Positions 21,815 through 29,501 of a stretch of DNA of 30,553 nucleotides are shown here, piece by piece (within the stretch, counting starts at the first letter, position 1; each line of letters opens with the position of its first letter). Below the pieces are notes generated by a model. The model had not been told where the DNA came from. It saw nothing but the letters and a program-made list of their open reading frames with translations, and did not search any database. The stretch is from Christensenella sp. UBA5327 (GTDB lineage Bacteria; Bacillota; Clostridia; Christensenellales; Aristaeellaceae). The position numbers and the translations under genes were made by a program. The stretch spans positions 34,736-65,288 of the forward strand of contig DHQX01000009.1 in the NCBI GenBank assembly GCA_002411105.1. Direction: 5' to 3'.

Positions 21815-22572
21815 GTCCGGTTCCTCCGGATGATCTCCCGCGCCAGCTGCTGGTAGGCCACAGCGCCCGCACTTCGCGGGTCATATTCGTGGATGGGCTG
21901 GCCGTGGCTGGGGGCCTCCCCCAGGCGCACGCTGCGGGGAATGATGGTGGAAAAAACGCTGCCTTTGAAATGCTTTTTCACCTCATCCGCCACCTGCAAG
22001 GAGAGGTTGGTGCGCCCGTCAAACATGGTGAGGGCCACGCCTTCCAATTGCAGCTGGGGGTTGAGCCCCCGCTGCACCCGGGTGACGGTGTTCATCAGCG
22101 CCGTCACCCCTTCCAACGCGTAATACTCACATTGGATGGGGATGAGCAGGCTGTCGGCCGCGGTCAGGGCGTTTAAGGTGAGCAGGCCCAGGGAGGGCGG
22201 GCAATCGATCAGGATAAAGTCGAAGCGCGCCTTCACCGCCTGGACGGCCTCCCTCAGGTGGAACTCGCGCCGGTCCATGCCCACCAGCTCCACCTCGGCC
22301 GCTGCCAAGCGGATGTCGCTGGGCACCAGGGCCAACCCCTTCACATGGGTGGCGGTGAGGGCCTGCTCCATCTCCAGGCTGTTGATGAGCACCTCATAAC
22401 TGGTATCCCGCCCGGCCTTGATGTTGACACCGCTGGTGGCATTGCCCTGGGGGTCCATGTCACAAAGCAGCACCTGCAGCCCCTCCTGCGCCAAAAACGC
22501 AGCCAGGCTGACGGCGGTGGTGGTCTTGCCCACGCCGCCCTTCTGATTGGCGATTGCGATGATCTTGCCCAT
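21811..22572 (-). CDS. parA: chromosome partitioning ATPase ParA/Soj
   Basis: The 253-residue protein is a deviant Walker ATPase: KGGVGKTT at 11-18 has the signature lysine, CDMDPQGN is the Walker A' region and DCPPSLG the Walker B region. It forms an ATP-dependent DNA-bound gradient that moves ParB-parS and, in Bacillota, also affects DnaA. The length and motifs are those of the chromosomal Soj type. It lies seven bases after the small unknown gene and overlaps parB by four bases. It is cytoplasmic and nucleoid-bound. Confidence 0.95.
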   Translation of the reverse strand: MGKIIAIANQKGGVGKTTTAVSLAAFLAQEGLQVLLCDMDPQGNATSGVNIKAGRDTSYEVLINSLEMEQALTATHVKGLALVPSDIRLAAAEVELVGMDRREFHLREAVQAVKARFDFILIDCPPSLGLLTLNALTAADSLLIPIQCEYYALEGVTALMNTVTRVQRGLNPQLQLEGVALTMFDGRTNLSLQVADEVKKHFKGSVFSTIIPRSVRLGEAPSHGQPIHEYDPRSAGAVAYQQLAREIIRRNRT

Positions 22573-22579
22573 GTCCCTC

Positions 22580-23071
22580 CTATTCAGCGCCCGCCTCTAT
22601 CCACTGCTTCCAGCGGAAGGGCGGGTGGCTGCCGGTGATGATTCTTCTGAGGATGGCGGTTTCCTCCGGGGTCTGAAGCCCTCGGTAGAGCAGGTACAAA
22701 GCCCTGAGCGCGGACAGGCTCACCGACCGCATGGAGTAACCGCGGATGATCTCCTGATGGCGCGCGGTCTGCGGCAGGCGCTCAAACAGCAGGTAGAGCA
22801 GCTCGTCAGCCATCAGCCCAAAGTCATCCATCCGCAGCCGCACCAGCTGCTCGTTATCCATCATCAGGGTCATTTTTCCCCCGGTGTCCTCGCGCACCTG
22901 CATAAACAGCACATTGTCCAGCTGGAAGGCCAGGGCCTCCAGGCTGTCCTTTTCGGGCCTGAAGCCCAGGAGCTTGAGGGCCAGCACCTCCATTGTCTCC
23001 GCGTTGCGGGCAATGAAAGCGCCCCCCAGCCAGGGGCGCAGCGTGTGCGCTACCCGCCCGATAGCCGCCAT
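22580..23071 (-). CDS. hypothetical protein, first gene of the par operon
   Basis: The start chosen is ATG at 23069-23071 because AGGAGG lies eight bases upstream, giving 163 residues (MAAIGRVAHTLRPWLGGAFI). Upstream in-frame ATGs at 23095 and 23170 have poorer ribosome sites. No known domain is recognised. The protein is soluble, largely helical in character, and rich in Leu and Arg; LLYLLFERLPQTARHQEIIRG and the C-terminal PPFRWKQW look conserved in type, but this cannot be confirmed here. Its seven-base spacing to parA suggests a partition-linked or nucleoid role, which is only inference. Confidence 0.7.
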   Translation of the reverse strand: MAAIGRVAHTLRPWLGGAFIARNAETMEVLALKLLGFRPEKDSLEALAFQLDNVLFMQVREDTGGKMTLMMDNEQLVRLRMDDFGLMADELLYLLFERLPQTARHQEIIRGYSMRSVSLSALRALYLLYRGLQTPEETAILRRIITGSHPPFRWKQWIEAGAE

Positions 23072-23112
23072 GCCCCTCCCCTCCTGTTGTTTCATGCCTA
23101 TTCCGCCCCCAT

Positions 23113-23141
23113 AAGATAGCATACAGGGCCTGGTTTGTAAA
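23113..23141 (-). promoter_or_regulatory. promoter of the par operon
   Basis: Minus-strand TTTACA (23136-23141), a 17-base spacer ending TGC, and TATCTT (23113-23118). It lies upstream of the first gene of the seven-gene run, and no other comparably good promoter was seen within the run. Confidence 0.55.
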
Positions 23142-23271
23142 CGAAGGACTCCGCCCTGCCCCTTCCCCATTCAGGCAGAAAACCCAATAAAAACATGGCG
23201 TTTCTGTTGAACAGCCTGGGAAGTTGCCGGCGGGAAAGCCGCGCCAATTCTTCCGGGACTATTTTCGCCCT

Positions 23272-23291
23272 CCGGGCTTGACAAAGCCCGG
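23272..23291. promoter_or_regulatory. inverted repeat embracing the -35 of the right-hand reductase promoter
   Basis: CCGGGCTT, GACA, AAGCCCGG is an 8-bp perfect inverted repeat whose centre contains part of the TTGACA -35 hexamer. The position suggests an operator. No regulator is adjacent. Confidence 0.4.
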
Positions 23292-23306
23292 CGAGGGGGA
23301 TAGCAT
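23278..23306 (+). promoter_or_regulatory. strong promoter of the secreted flavoprotein reductase
   Basis: Perfect TTGACA (23278-23283), a 17-base spacer and TAGCAT (23301-23306); an untranslated leader of about 45 bases precedes the ATG at 23360. Confidence 0.7.
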
Positions 23307-23359
23307 AGCAGCGGTGTTTATTAATAGACAACCAAATTTTATAGGAGGAACGTGTATCC

Positions 23360-25258
23360 ATGAGGAAACTACTGGCTCTGGTGCTTGCTGTCGCGATGCT
23401 TCTTGGGGTGTCCGCCACGGGATGGGCACAATCACCCGATGGCACCTATACCAAGACCGTGACCGCGATGCAAGGCCCGATGACCCTTGAGATGACCATC
23501 AAGGACGGCAAAATTGAAGAAGTGCGGGTGACCGATGAGGTGGAAACGCCTGGCATTGGTTCGGTCGCGGCCAAAGCGATCCCGGAACGCATCCAGCGCG
23601 AACAGTCTGTCAGCGTGGATGTGGTGACCGGCGCAACCTTCACCAGCCTGATTATCATGGGCACAGTGCAGGAGATGCTCAAAGAGGCGGGCCTGGATGT
23701 CGCCTCCTTTAAGAAAGAAGCAGAAAAGCCTGCTCCTGAAGATAAAACCCTGGATGCTGATGTGGTCATCGTTGGGGGCGGCGGCGCCGGCCTGGCATCG
23801 GCCGTGTCCGCTGCCAAACAGGGTGCCAGCGTGATTCTGATTGAGAAAACCGGCTTTCTGGGCGGCAACTCCATTGTCTCCGGCGGCATTTATAACGCTC
23901 CGGACCCCGCGTTGCAGGATAAGTACACCGAAAAAATCGCCATTGAGCAGATGATGGAGCCCGCCATGGCCGAGGCCCCGGTGATCGAAGAGCACAAGGC
24001 GCTGATGGAGGCCGTCCGCAGCGAGTATGAGGCGTTCAAGAAAACCGACAAGCCGCTGTATGACAGCCCCAACTGGTTTGCCCTGCAAACCTGGAACGGC
24101 GGCGACAAGGTGGCGGAATTGAAGCTGGTACAAACCCTGGCCAACTCTGCCCTGTCCGGCCTGGAATGGCTCAGGGAGATGGGCATGGTGTTTGAGGACC
24201 GGGTATTCCACGGGGCTGGCTCCCTGTATCCCCGCACCCATGCATCCATCGAGCCAAATGGCACCGGCTATATCCGCACCTTTGTGGACACCCTGGACAG
24301 CATGGACAATGTGCAGATCCTGATGGACACCACAGGCACCAGCCTGGTGACCCAGGATGGGCGTGTCACCGGCGTTCTGGCCAAGGGCAAGGACGGAAGC
24401 CTCATCACCCTGAACGCCAAAAAAGGCGTCATCCTCACCACAGGTGGCTTTGCCGGCAATGTGAAGCTGCGCCAGGAATACTGCGAAGGGGATAAATGGC
24501 CCGACCTGGGACCCCAGATTCCCACCTCAAACGTCTCTGGCGTCACAGGCGACGGCATCTTCATGGCCCGGGATGTGGGGGCGGATTTGGTGAACATGGA
24601 TCAGATCCAGCTGCTTCACTGCTGCAACCCCAAGACCGGCGCCACCTATGACATCACCTCGGTCTCCATGAGCAACGTGTTTATCAACAAAAACGGCGAG
24701 CGGTTTGTGCGCGAGGATGGCAGGCGGGATGTGATGAGCAAGGCCATCATCCAGCAGCCCGACGGCATCATGTATATCCTGTTCTCCGCGGATTTGGCCC
24801 CGGATGCTTCCCAGGCCAAAACCCTTGGCGGGCAAAGCCTGCAGTATTACCTGGACAACAAGCTCTCCGGCTATGAAATGGGCGAGACCCTGGCCGAATT
24901 GGCCGGCAAGCTGGGCATCCCCGCCGCCAACCTGGAAAAAACCATTTCAGACTATAACGGCTATGTGGAAAGCGGCAACGATCCCTTGGGCCGCTTGTCC
25001 TTCTCGGGTAAAATCCAGACCGGCCCCTACTATGCCTATCCCCGCAGCCCCGCTGTTCACCACACCATGGGCGGCGTGCGCATTGACGAATCTGCCCGCG
25101 CCCTTGACAAAGACGGCGCGCCCATCCCCGGCCTGTACTGCGCGGGCGAAATCACCGGCAACATCCACGGGGGCAACCGCCTGGGCGGAAACGCCATTGT
25201 GGACTTCACGGTGTTTGGCCGCATCGCAGGGGAAAGCGTTGTGGCAGACAATCAGTAA
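23360..25258 (+). CDS. secreted FMN-binding/FAD-dependent fumarate-reductase-like flavoprotein
   Basis: The complete 632-residue protein has a signal peptide at 1-23 (cleavage after GWA). An FMN_bind domain follows at about 28-110, with GATFTS at 91-96 as the covalent FMN attachment motif. The FAD_binding_2 domain starts at 135 (VVIVGGGGAG). Active-site-like residues of the flavocytochrome c fumarate reductase family are present: VREDGRRD, AVHHTMGGV, and GGNRLGGNAIVDFTVFGRIA near the C-terminus. There is no haem motif. Such enzymes take electrons through the attached FMN to reduce an external acceptor. GGAGG precedes the ATG by 11 bases. Which acceptor is reduced is unknown; no ApbE or electron-transfer partner is in the window. 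Confidence 0.93.
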   Translation: MRKLLALVLAVAMLLGVSATGWAQSPDGTYTKTVTAMQGPMTLEMTIKDGKIEEVRVTDEVETPGIGSVAAKAIPERIQREQSVSVDVVTGATFTSLIIMGTVQEMLKEAGLDVASFKKEAEKPAPEDKTLDADVVIVGGGGAGLASAVSAAKQGASVILIEKTGFLGGNSIVSGGIYNAPDPALQDKYTEKIAIEQMMEPAMAEAPVIEEHKALMEAVRSEYEAFKKTDKPLYDSPNWFALQTWNGGDKVAELKLVQTLANSALSGLEWLREMGMVFEDRVFHGAGSLYPRTHASIEPNGTGYIRTFVDTLDSMDNVQILMDTTGTSLVTQDGRVTGVLAKGKDGSLITLNAKKGVILTTGGFAGNVKLRQEYCEGDKWPDLGPQIPTSNVSGVTGDGIFMARDVGADLVNMDQIQLLHCCNPKTGATYDITSVSMSNVFINKNGERFVREDGRRDVMSKAIIQQPDGIMYILFSADLAPDASQAKTLGGQSLQYYLDNKLSGYEMGETLAELAGKLGIPAANLEKTISDYNGYVESGNDPLGRLSFSGKIQTGPYYAYPRSPAVHHTMGGVRIDESARALDKDGAPIPGLYCAGEITGNIHGGNRLGGNAIVDFTVFGRIAGESVVADNQ

Positions 25259-25279
25259 CCTCCGGCGGCGCTAAGCCCC

Positions 25280-25325
25280 GAAGACAAAACGGTTTTGGCC
25301 ATCCGGCCAAAACCGTTTTGTCTTC
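25280..25325. terminator. exceptionally strong bidirectional hairpin terminator
   Basis: Bases 25280-25300 and 25305-25325 form a perfect 21-bp stem with a 4-base loop, between convergent genes. The core is AAAACGGTTTTGGCC with its complement. CCTTTTCTC follows on the plus strand. No transposase or target duplication is nearby, so it is read as a terminator and not an insertion-sequence end. Confidence 0.88.
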
Positions 25326-25356
25326 CCTTTTCTCAGCCTGCGGTGCTGTCCTGTTT

Positions 25357-26241
25357 TCAGTCGGAGGCGGCGGCTTCAGGCAGGGCATCAGAGGAAAATA
25401 CCTGCTCCACCAGCCAGCGTTCGCCATCGGTGGTGAAGTGGATGATGCCCCGGGTGGAGAACAGGTGGGGGATCTTCATCTGCCGCAGCTGTCGCCAGGC
25501 GGCCTGGGTATCGCCGCTGCCGTGGGTGAAAAAGACAAACCCGGGGCTGATCGCGCGGAGGAAGCGCACCGGCATCTTCTCCACCCCGTGGTGGGGCACC
25601 TTCATGATGTCAGCTCCCAGGCCCGGGCGCTTGGAGAAAAAGGTCATGCTGGCCTGGCTGATGTCCCCGGTCAAGAGCATCGTGGCCTCCTTAAAGCGCA
25701 GGTAGACCATGGCGGAACAGTCATTGAGCACCGGCATCCCCGCCTGCTGGTGAACAGTCAGCTCCGCGCCCTCAAAAGGCATCCGGTCTCCATCCGCCAG
25801 GCGGTGTATCGGAACGCCCGCCTCCTTGAGGCGCTTGATGACCGCCGGCTGGCGCGACCGGTCGTTGGTTTCATCCTCATCAAAGCAGGTGTAGAATGCG
25901 CTGACCTTAAGGCCATCCAGCAGCGGGAAAACCCCACCCACATGGTCGCCATGGGGATGCGTGTTGAACACAGACACCTCCGCCACTTTCAGCCAATTAA
26001 GCATGGCACGCAGCTGGGGGTATTGGCTTTCTCCGCCTAAATCAATCAGCAGGTTTTGCCCCTGATGCCGCAGCAGCATACAGTCCGCCCCCATCAGGTC
26101 CAGCACATACAGGTGGAGCAGCTCTGTCCCCGGGGCAAAAGGCTCCGCCTCCCCCACGGCCCCCACCCGGCCGCCAGCCAGCGCTGGAATCTGTGCCAGG
26201 CACAGCATGACCGCCAGGCAGCCCGCCAAAAACCTTCTCAT
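25357..26241 (-). CDS. secreted ComEC/Rec2-like metallo-beta-lactamase-fold protein
   Basis: The 294-residue protein has a signal peptide (1-22) followed by a single metallo-beta-lactamase-fold domain. HPHGDH at 95-100 is the zinc motif, LLTGD supplies a metal-bridging Asp and VPHHG a further His. This pattern is that of the C-terminal domain of ComEC, found here alone without the membrane channel. Related free proteins are called ComEC-like or competence-type hydrolases and may degrade nucleic acid or other phosphoesters outside the cell. ComEA/ComEB and a ComEC channel are absent. The protein is probably extracellular or membrane-anchored by an uncleaved signal. Confidence 0.85.
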   Translation of the reverse strand: MRRFLAGCLAVMLCLAQIPALAGGRVGAVGEAEPFAPGTELLHLYVLDLMGADCMLLRHQGQNLLIDLGGESQYPQLRAMLNWLKVAEVSVFNTHPHGDHVGGVFPLLDGLKVSAFYTCFDEDETNDRSRQPAVIKRLKEAGVPIHRLADGDRMPFEGAELTVHQQAGMPVLNDCSAMVYLRFKEATMLLTGDISQASMTFFSKRPGLGADIMKVPHHGVEKMPVRFLRAISPGFVFFTHGSGDTQAAWRQLRQMKIPHLFSTRGIIHFTTDGERWLVEQVFSSDALPEAAASD

Positions 26242-26276
26242 CCCATGCTTTCCCTTTCCTCAATGTGACCACGCCT

Positions 26277-26305
26277 ATTTTCACCGGGAAAAAGGGCGGT
26301 GTCAA
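26277..26305 (-). promoter_or_regulatory. promoter of the ComEC-like hydrolase
   Basis: Perfect TTGACA (26300-26305) on the minus strand, a 17-base spacer and GAAAAT (26277-26282), which matches four of six -10 positions. Confidence 0.45.
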
Positions 26306-26397
26306 GCAAGCAAACGTAAAATCGCTCACCCGGCGCCATTGGTGGTATACAAAGCAGGGGAGCTATGTTAGAGTAACCCCGTAAAGGAGGCCGACAC

Positions 26398-27360
26398 ATG
26401 GCAAAAAAACGCAGAAAGATAACGATCTGGCTGGTGATCCTGGCGGTCATCGCGGCCATTGGACTGGGCGGGCTCTACCGGGTGGGCCAGGGGGAGCAGG
26501 CGCTGGTGATCACCTTTGGCGAGGTGACCGATACCAACGGCCCGGGGCTTTACTGGCGTATGCCTGGGGTGCAGCAGGTGATTTCCCGCAGCGTCACCAC
26601 CATCCACAATGTGGAATACGGCTATCGCACCTCCATCGCCGGCACCAGCAAATCGGCAGCGCAGTACACCGATGTCATCAGTGAATCGGTGATGCTCACC
26701 AACGACAACAGCATCGTGCAGTTGGAGGCCATCTACCAGTACACCATCCGGGACGTGAAGGAATACCTCTTTGACGTGGAGGACCCGGTGGGCACCATGC
26801 ACCTGGCCTTTGAGGCCATCCTGCGCCGGAACATCCAAAACCGGTCGCTGGATGACGCGCTGCTCAACAAAGACGCCATCGAGCAGGAGGTGCTGCCGGA
26901 TTTCCAGGCGCTGATCGACTCCTACGACATGGGGGTGAAGGTGCACGGCGTGCACATCCAGAACATCACCGTGCCCACAGAGGTCATCGCCAACTATGAG
27001 GACGTCAACAACGCCAAAAACGAGATGACCAGGCGCCTGGACGAAGCCCAGCAGTATGAAAACCGCGTGCTGCCCCAGGCCCGCTCCCAGGCATACGAGC
27101 TCATCCAGCAGGCCCAGGCCTATGAAGTGGATATCACCGCAAAAGCCCAGGCCGAAACCGCCGTGTTTGATGCGGTTTTGACCCAGTACAAAGCCCAGGA
27201 GGACACCGCCAGAAGCCGCATGCTGATTGAGACGATGGAGGACATCCTGGGCGGCGCCGGGCGCATTGTGGTGGTGGATGAGAACAGCCAGGTATTAAAG
27301 CACCTGGATGTTGGCGAAGACTTGACAGCGCCTGCTGAGAGTGGAAAGGGGGCGGAATAA
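26398..27360 (+). CDS. hflK: HflK-like SPFH/band-7 membrane protein
   Basis: The 320-residue protein has one N-terminal membrane segment (about 9-31) and then an SPFH/band-7 domain (GQGEQALVITFGEVTDTNGP), followed by a long helical region rich in Ala, Gln and Glu. HflK pairs with HflC to form a large membrane cage that holds the FtsH protease. No ftsH is in the window. AAAGGAGG lies before the ATG. The gene is three bases from hflC, so the two are surely co-transcribed. The absence of the Gly-rich N-terminal extension of proteobacterial HflK is normal for Bacillota forms. Confidence 0.9.
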   Translation: MAKKRRKITIWLVILAVIAAIGLGGLYRVGQGEQALVITFGEVTDTNGPGLYWRMPGVQQVISRSVTTIHNVEYGYRTSIAGTSKSAAQYTDVISESVMLTNDNSIVQLEAIYQYTIRDVKEYLFDVEDPVGTMHLAFEAILRRNIQNRSLDDALLNKDAIEQEVLPDFQALIDSYDMGVKVHGVHIQNITVPTEVIANYEDVNNAKNEMTRRLDEAQQYENRVLPQARSQAYELIQQAQAYEVDITAKAQAETAVFDAVLTQYKAQEDTARSRMLIETMEDILGGAGRIVVVDENSQVLKHLDVGEDLTAPAESGKGAE

Positions 27361-27363
27361 GCC

Positions 27364-28437
27364 ATGGATTTCAATCAGTATCAAAACAACTGGAACCGGC
27401 AGAATACCCAGCAGCCCCCGCGCCCGCCCAAGACCCCCAACAAGGCGCTGGAATGGCTGAAAAACTACGCCCAGAAGAACACCCGCACCCTGGTGATCTT
27501 TGCCGTCATCCTGGTGGCGGGGCTGGTGCTGCTCAACGAAGCCTTCTTCATCGTGGGCGAGGCCGAGCAGGCGGTGGTCAGCCGCTTTGGCGTCATCAAG
27601 TCCATCATCCTGGACAACAAGAACACCTTCCATGAGCGCTTCAAGGACCGTTTGGCCGGGGAGATCACGGGCACTGGTGAGGTGGCCATCAAGCGGGGCA
27701 GCGGCATTCACATGAAGGTGCCCTTTGTGGACAAGGTGGAGAAATACCCCTCCCTGCTGTTCAACTACACTTCAAACTCTGAAACCGTGAACACCAGCGA
27801 GAAAAAACAGTACAACATCACCACCTACGCCCAGTGGCGCATCGCCGACCCGGCGCTGTTTTCGCTCAAGCTCTCCAGTGAACTGAACGCCGAAAACCAG
27901 CTGGACAACCTGATCCACCCGGTGATTGTGCAGGCCATCAACCGGCTTCTGGCCGAGGATTTTATCTCCAACAAGGACGCGCTCAACCAGGCGCTTAAAA
28001 CCGGGCGGGACACGGTGAACCGGGAGCTGGCTATCCGGGGCATTGAGGTGACCGACATCCAGGTGCACCGCACCATCCTGCCCCAGGCCAACGTGGAAAC
28101 CACCTATGACCGCATGAAGGCTGACCGGGCCAAGGTGGCCCAGCAGCTCAGGAGTGAGGGCGATCAGCAGTACCGCATGAAGGTGGCCGATGCCGACCTC
28201 CAGGCCGCCCGCATTGAGGCGGAGGCCGTGCGCACCGCTGGCGAAACCCGGGCCAAGGCAGACGCCGCCGCCATGGCGATCTATAACGAAGCTTATAAGG
28301 CCGACCCGGAATTCTACCGCTTCTGGCGCTCCCTCCAGGCACTGAAAGGCAGCTTCAAAGCCAACAGCACCCTGGTCTTAAGCCAGGAGCACCCGCTGTG
28401 GAAGCAGCTGGTGGACTGGGGGTTTGGGGCGGAATAA
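27364..28437 (+). CDS. hflC: HflC-like SPFH/band-7 membrane protein
   Basis: The 357-residue partner of HflK has a Pro/Gln/Asn-rich cytoplasmic N-terminus (1-40), one membrane segment at about 42-62, and a band-7 domain starting at GEAEQAVVSRFG. A coiled, Ala/Arg/Glu-rich region (about 235-305) is typical of SPFH oligomers; FYRFWRSLQAL matches the conserved C-terminal segment of HflC. The Pro-rich cytoplasmic head is longer than in E. coli HflC. The start at 27364 follows AAAGGGGGCGG within the end of hflK. A GC-rich hairpin ends the transcript. Confidence 0.9.
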   Translation: MDFNQYQNNWNRQNTQQPPRPPKTPNKALEWLKNYAQKNTRTLVIFAVILVAGLVLLNEAFFIVGEAEQAVVSRFGVIKSIILDNKNTFHERFKDRLAGEITGTGEVAIKRGSGIHMKVPFVDKVEKYPSLLFNYTSNSETVNTSEKKQYNITTYAQWRIADPALFSLKLSSELNAENQLDNLIHPVIVQAINRLLAEDFISNKDALNQALKTGRDTVNRELAIRGIEVTDIQVHRTILPQANVETTYDRMKADRAKVAQQLRSEGDQQYRMKVADADLQAARIEAEAVRTAGETRAKADAAAMAIYNEAYKADPEFYRFWRSLQALKGSFKANSTLVLSQEHPLWKQLVDWGFGAE

Positions 28438-28450
28438 TCATCCTCAACAT

Positions 28451-28479
28451 GGGGCTGTCGCAGAAGCGACAGCCCCGTT
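28451..28479 (+). terminator. hairpin terminator after hflKC
   Basis: GGGGCTGTCGC (28451-28461) pairs perfectly with GCGACAGCCCC (28466-28476), loop AGAA, followed by a short GTTT. The strong stem compensates for the weak T-tract. Confidence 0.75.
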
Positions 28480-28576
28480 TAAGCATCAGCGCAACTCAAC
28501 CCACATTAAGACAATCGTGTTTTAGGTGAAGGGTGTTTTTCATTCTTGAGACTGTAAGCTGGATGCGTTTTGTCAC

Positions 28577-28592
28577 TCAGGCAGTTGCCTGA
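28577..28592. repeat. short inverted repeat upstream of the pyrophosphatase-like gene
   Basis: TCAGGCA, GT, TGCCTGA followed by TTGATTTT. It could be a weak terminator or an operator; nothing else in the 28477-28646 gap is recognisable. Confidence 0.3.
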
Positions 28593-28646
28593 TTGATTTT
28601 ACGGGCTGTGGTTTTGAAGATGGGCGTAGAATTTGTTGGAGGCTTT

Positions 28647-28982
28647 ATGAGACAACATATATTAGGCTTAACCGTTACCGGGAAAATAGATCGTCCGCTG
28701 GGGAGTTCACATCCAGATTATCCGGATCTGGTTTACAAGATAAACTATGGATTTGTTGATGGAATAATGGGTGGTGATGGGCAAGAACAGGATGCCTATA
28801 TCCTTGGAGCAAATGAACCACTGGAATCATTTGAAGGAAAAGTCATTGCGATATACCATCGCACGCATGATGTAGAAGATAAATGGATCGTTTCATTGGA
28901 TGATAAAATTTACTCCGATGAAGAAATATTGCAAGCGATTCAGTTTCAAGAGCAATACTATGAGGGAATATTAGTTCGGTAA
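28647..28982 (+). CDS. short inorganic-pyrophosphatase-like protein
   Basis: The start chosen is ATG at 28647 behind GGAGG (28638-28642), giving 111 residues; an earlier in-frame start at 28593 has no ribosome site. Residues 10-55 read like the PPase substrate region: KIDRPLGSSHPDYPDLVYKI, then NYGFVDGIMGGDGQEQDAYILG. True family I PPases are about 170 residues, so this is a compact relative and may not hydrolyse pyrophosphate. The base composition is plainly lower in G+C than both neighbours, with AT-rich codons, which hints at acquisition from elsewhere. Confidence 0.78.
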   Translation: MRQHILGLTVTGKIDRPLGSSHPDYPDLVYKINYGFVDGIMGGDGQEQDAYILGANEPLESFEGKVIAIYHRTHDVEDKWIVSLDDKIYSDEEILQAIQFQEQYYEGILVR

Positions 28983-29036
28983 ATTCTAACTTGTCGTGGC
29001 GAAAAACCCTTAAATCTCATTGCTGTTTCGGCATCT

Positions 29037-29489
29037 TTACTTCATGTGATATTTCCAAACACCATCTTCTTGATAATATTGGAATTCGCTCAGGTCATCA
29101 TCCATAAAAACCTTGAGCAAATCCTGCATATCATAGGCCAGCGGCATCTCATAGAGATCATCCATTTCTATCCAGTATACCTCCCCCTCATCGGAGGATC
29201 TCAGTTCGCCTGTGAATGAACTGGTTTTGTATAGCAGCACCATATAGCGCGAATCGTCATCGTTTGACCAGTTTTTGATGCCGACCAGCCTGGGCCGGGC
29301 AATGGCAAGCCCCGTCTCCTCCAGCACCTCTCGGATGACTGCGTTGGTGAAAGATTCTCCCTTTTCAACATGGCCGCCGGGAAAGGTAGTGCCTGGCCAA
29401 TCGCCGCTGACCTTGTCCTGCACCAGCACCCGGCTGCCGTCCTGAATCATGCACATGTTGGTCAGGGTCACCCGTTCTGTTCTTTCCAT
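29037..29489 (-). CDS. NUDIX hydrolase (MutT-like)
   Basis: The 150-residue protein carries a full NUDIX box, GX5EX7REUXEEXGU, at 39-61 (GHVEKGESFTNAVIREVLEE is its core). The box binds Mg and hydrolyses a nucleoside diphosphate linked to another group; the exact substrate is unknown, with 8-oxo-dGTP and related nucleotides the usual guess. The start ATG at 29487-29489 follows AGGGAATG. It lies directly downstream of the broken P-loop gene, so it probably shares the promoter at 30456-30485. It is soluble. Confidence 0.9.
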   Translation of the reverse strand: MERTERVTLTNMCMIQDGSRVLVQDKVSGDWPGTTFPGGHVEKGESFTNAVIREVLEETGLAIARPRLVGIKNWSNDDDSRYMVLLYKTSSFTGELRSSDEGEVYWIEMDDLYEMPLAYDMQDLLKVFMDDDLSEFQYYQEDGVWKYHMK

Positions 29490-29501
29490 CCATTCATTCC
29501 C

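Noticed and set aside
16279..23071. parS centromere site near parAB
   Set aside because: I looked for the TGTTTCACGTGAAACA-type palindrome and saw no convincing match in the window.
23432..24241. 269-residue frame opposite the right-hand flavoprotein reductase
   Set aside because: It is antisense to a well-supported gene and has no recognisable domain.
25280..25325. Insertion-sequence terminal repeat
   Set aside because: No transposase or target duplication; position between convergent genes fits a terminator.
28593..28646. Longer N-terminus for the pyrophosphatase-like protein
   Set aside because: The extra 18 codons lack a ribosome site, whereas GGAGG lies directly before the ATG at 28647.
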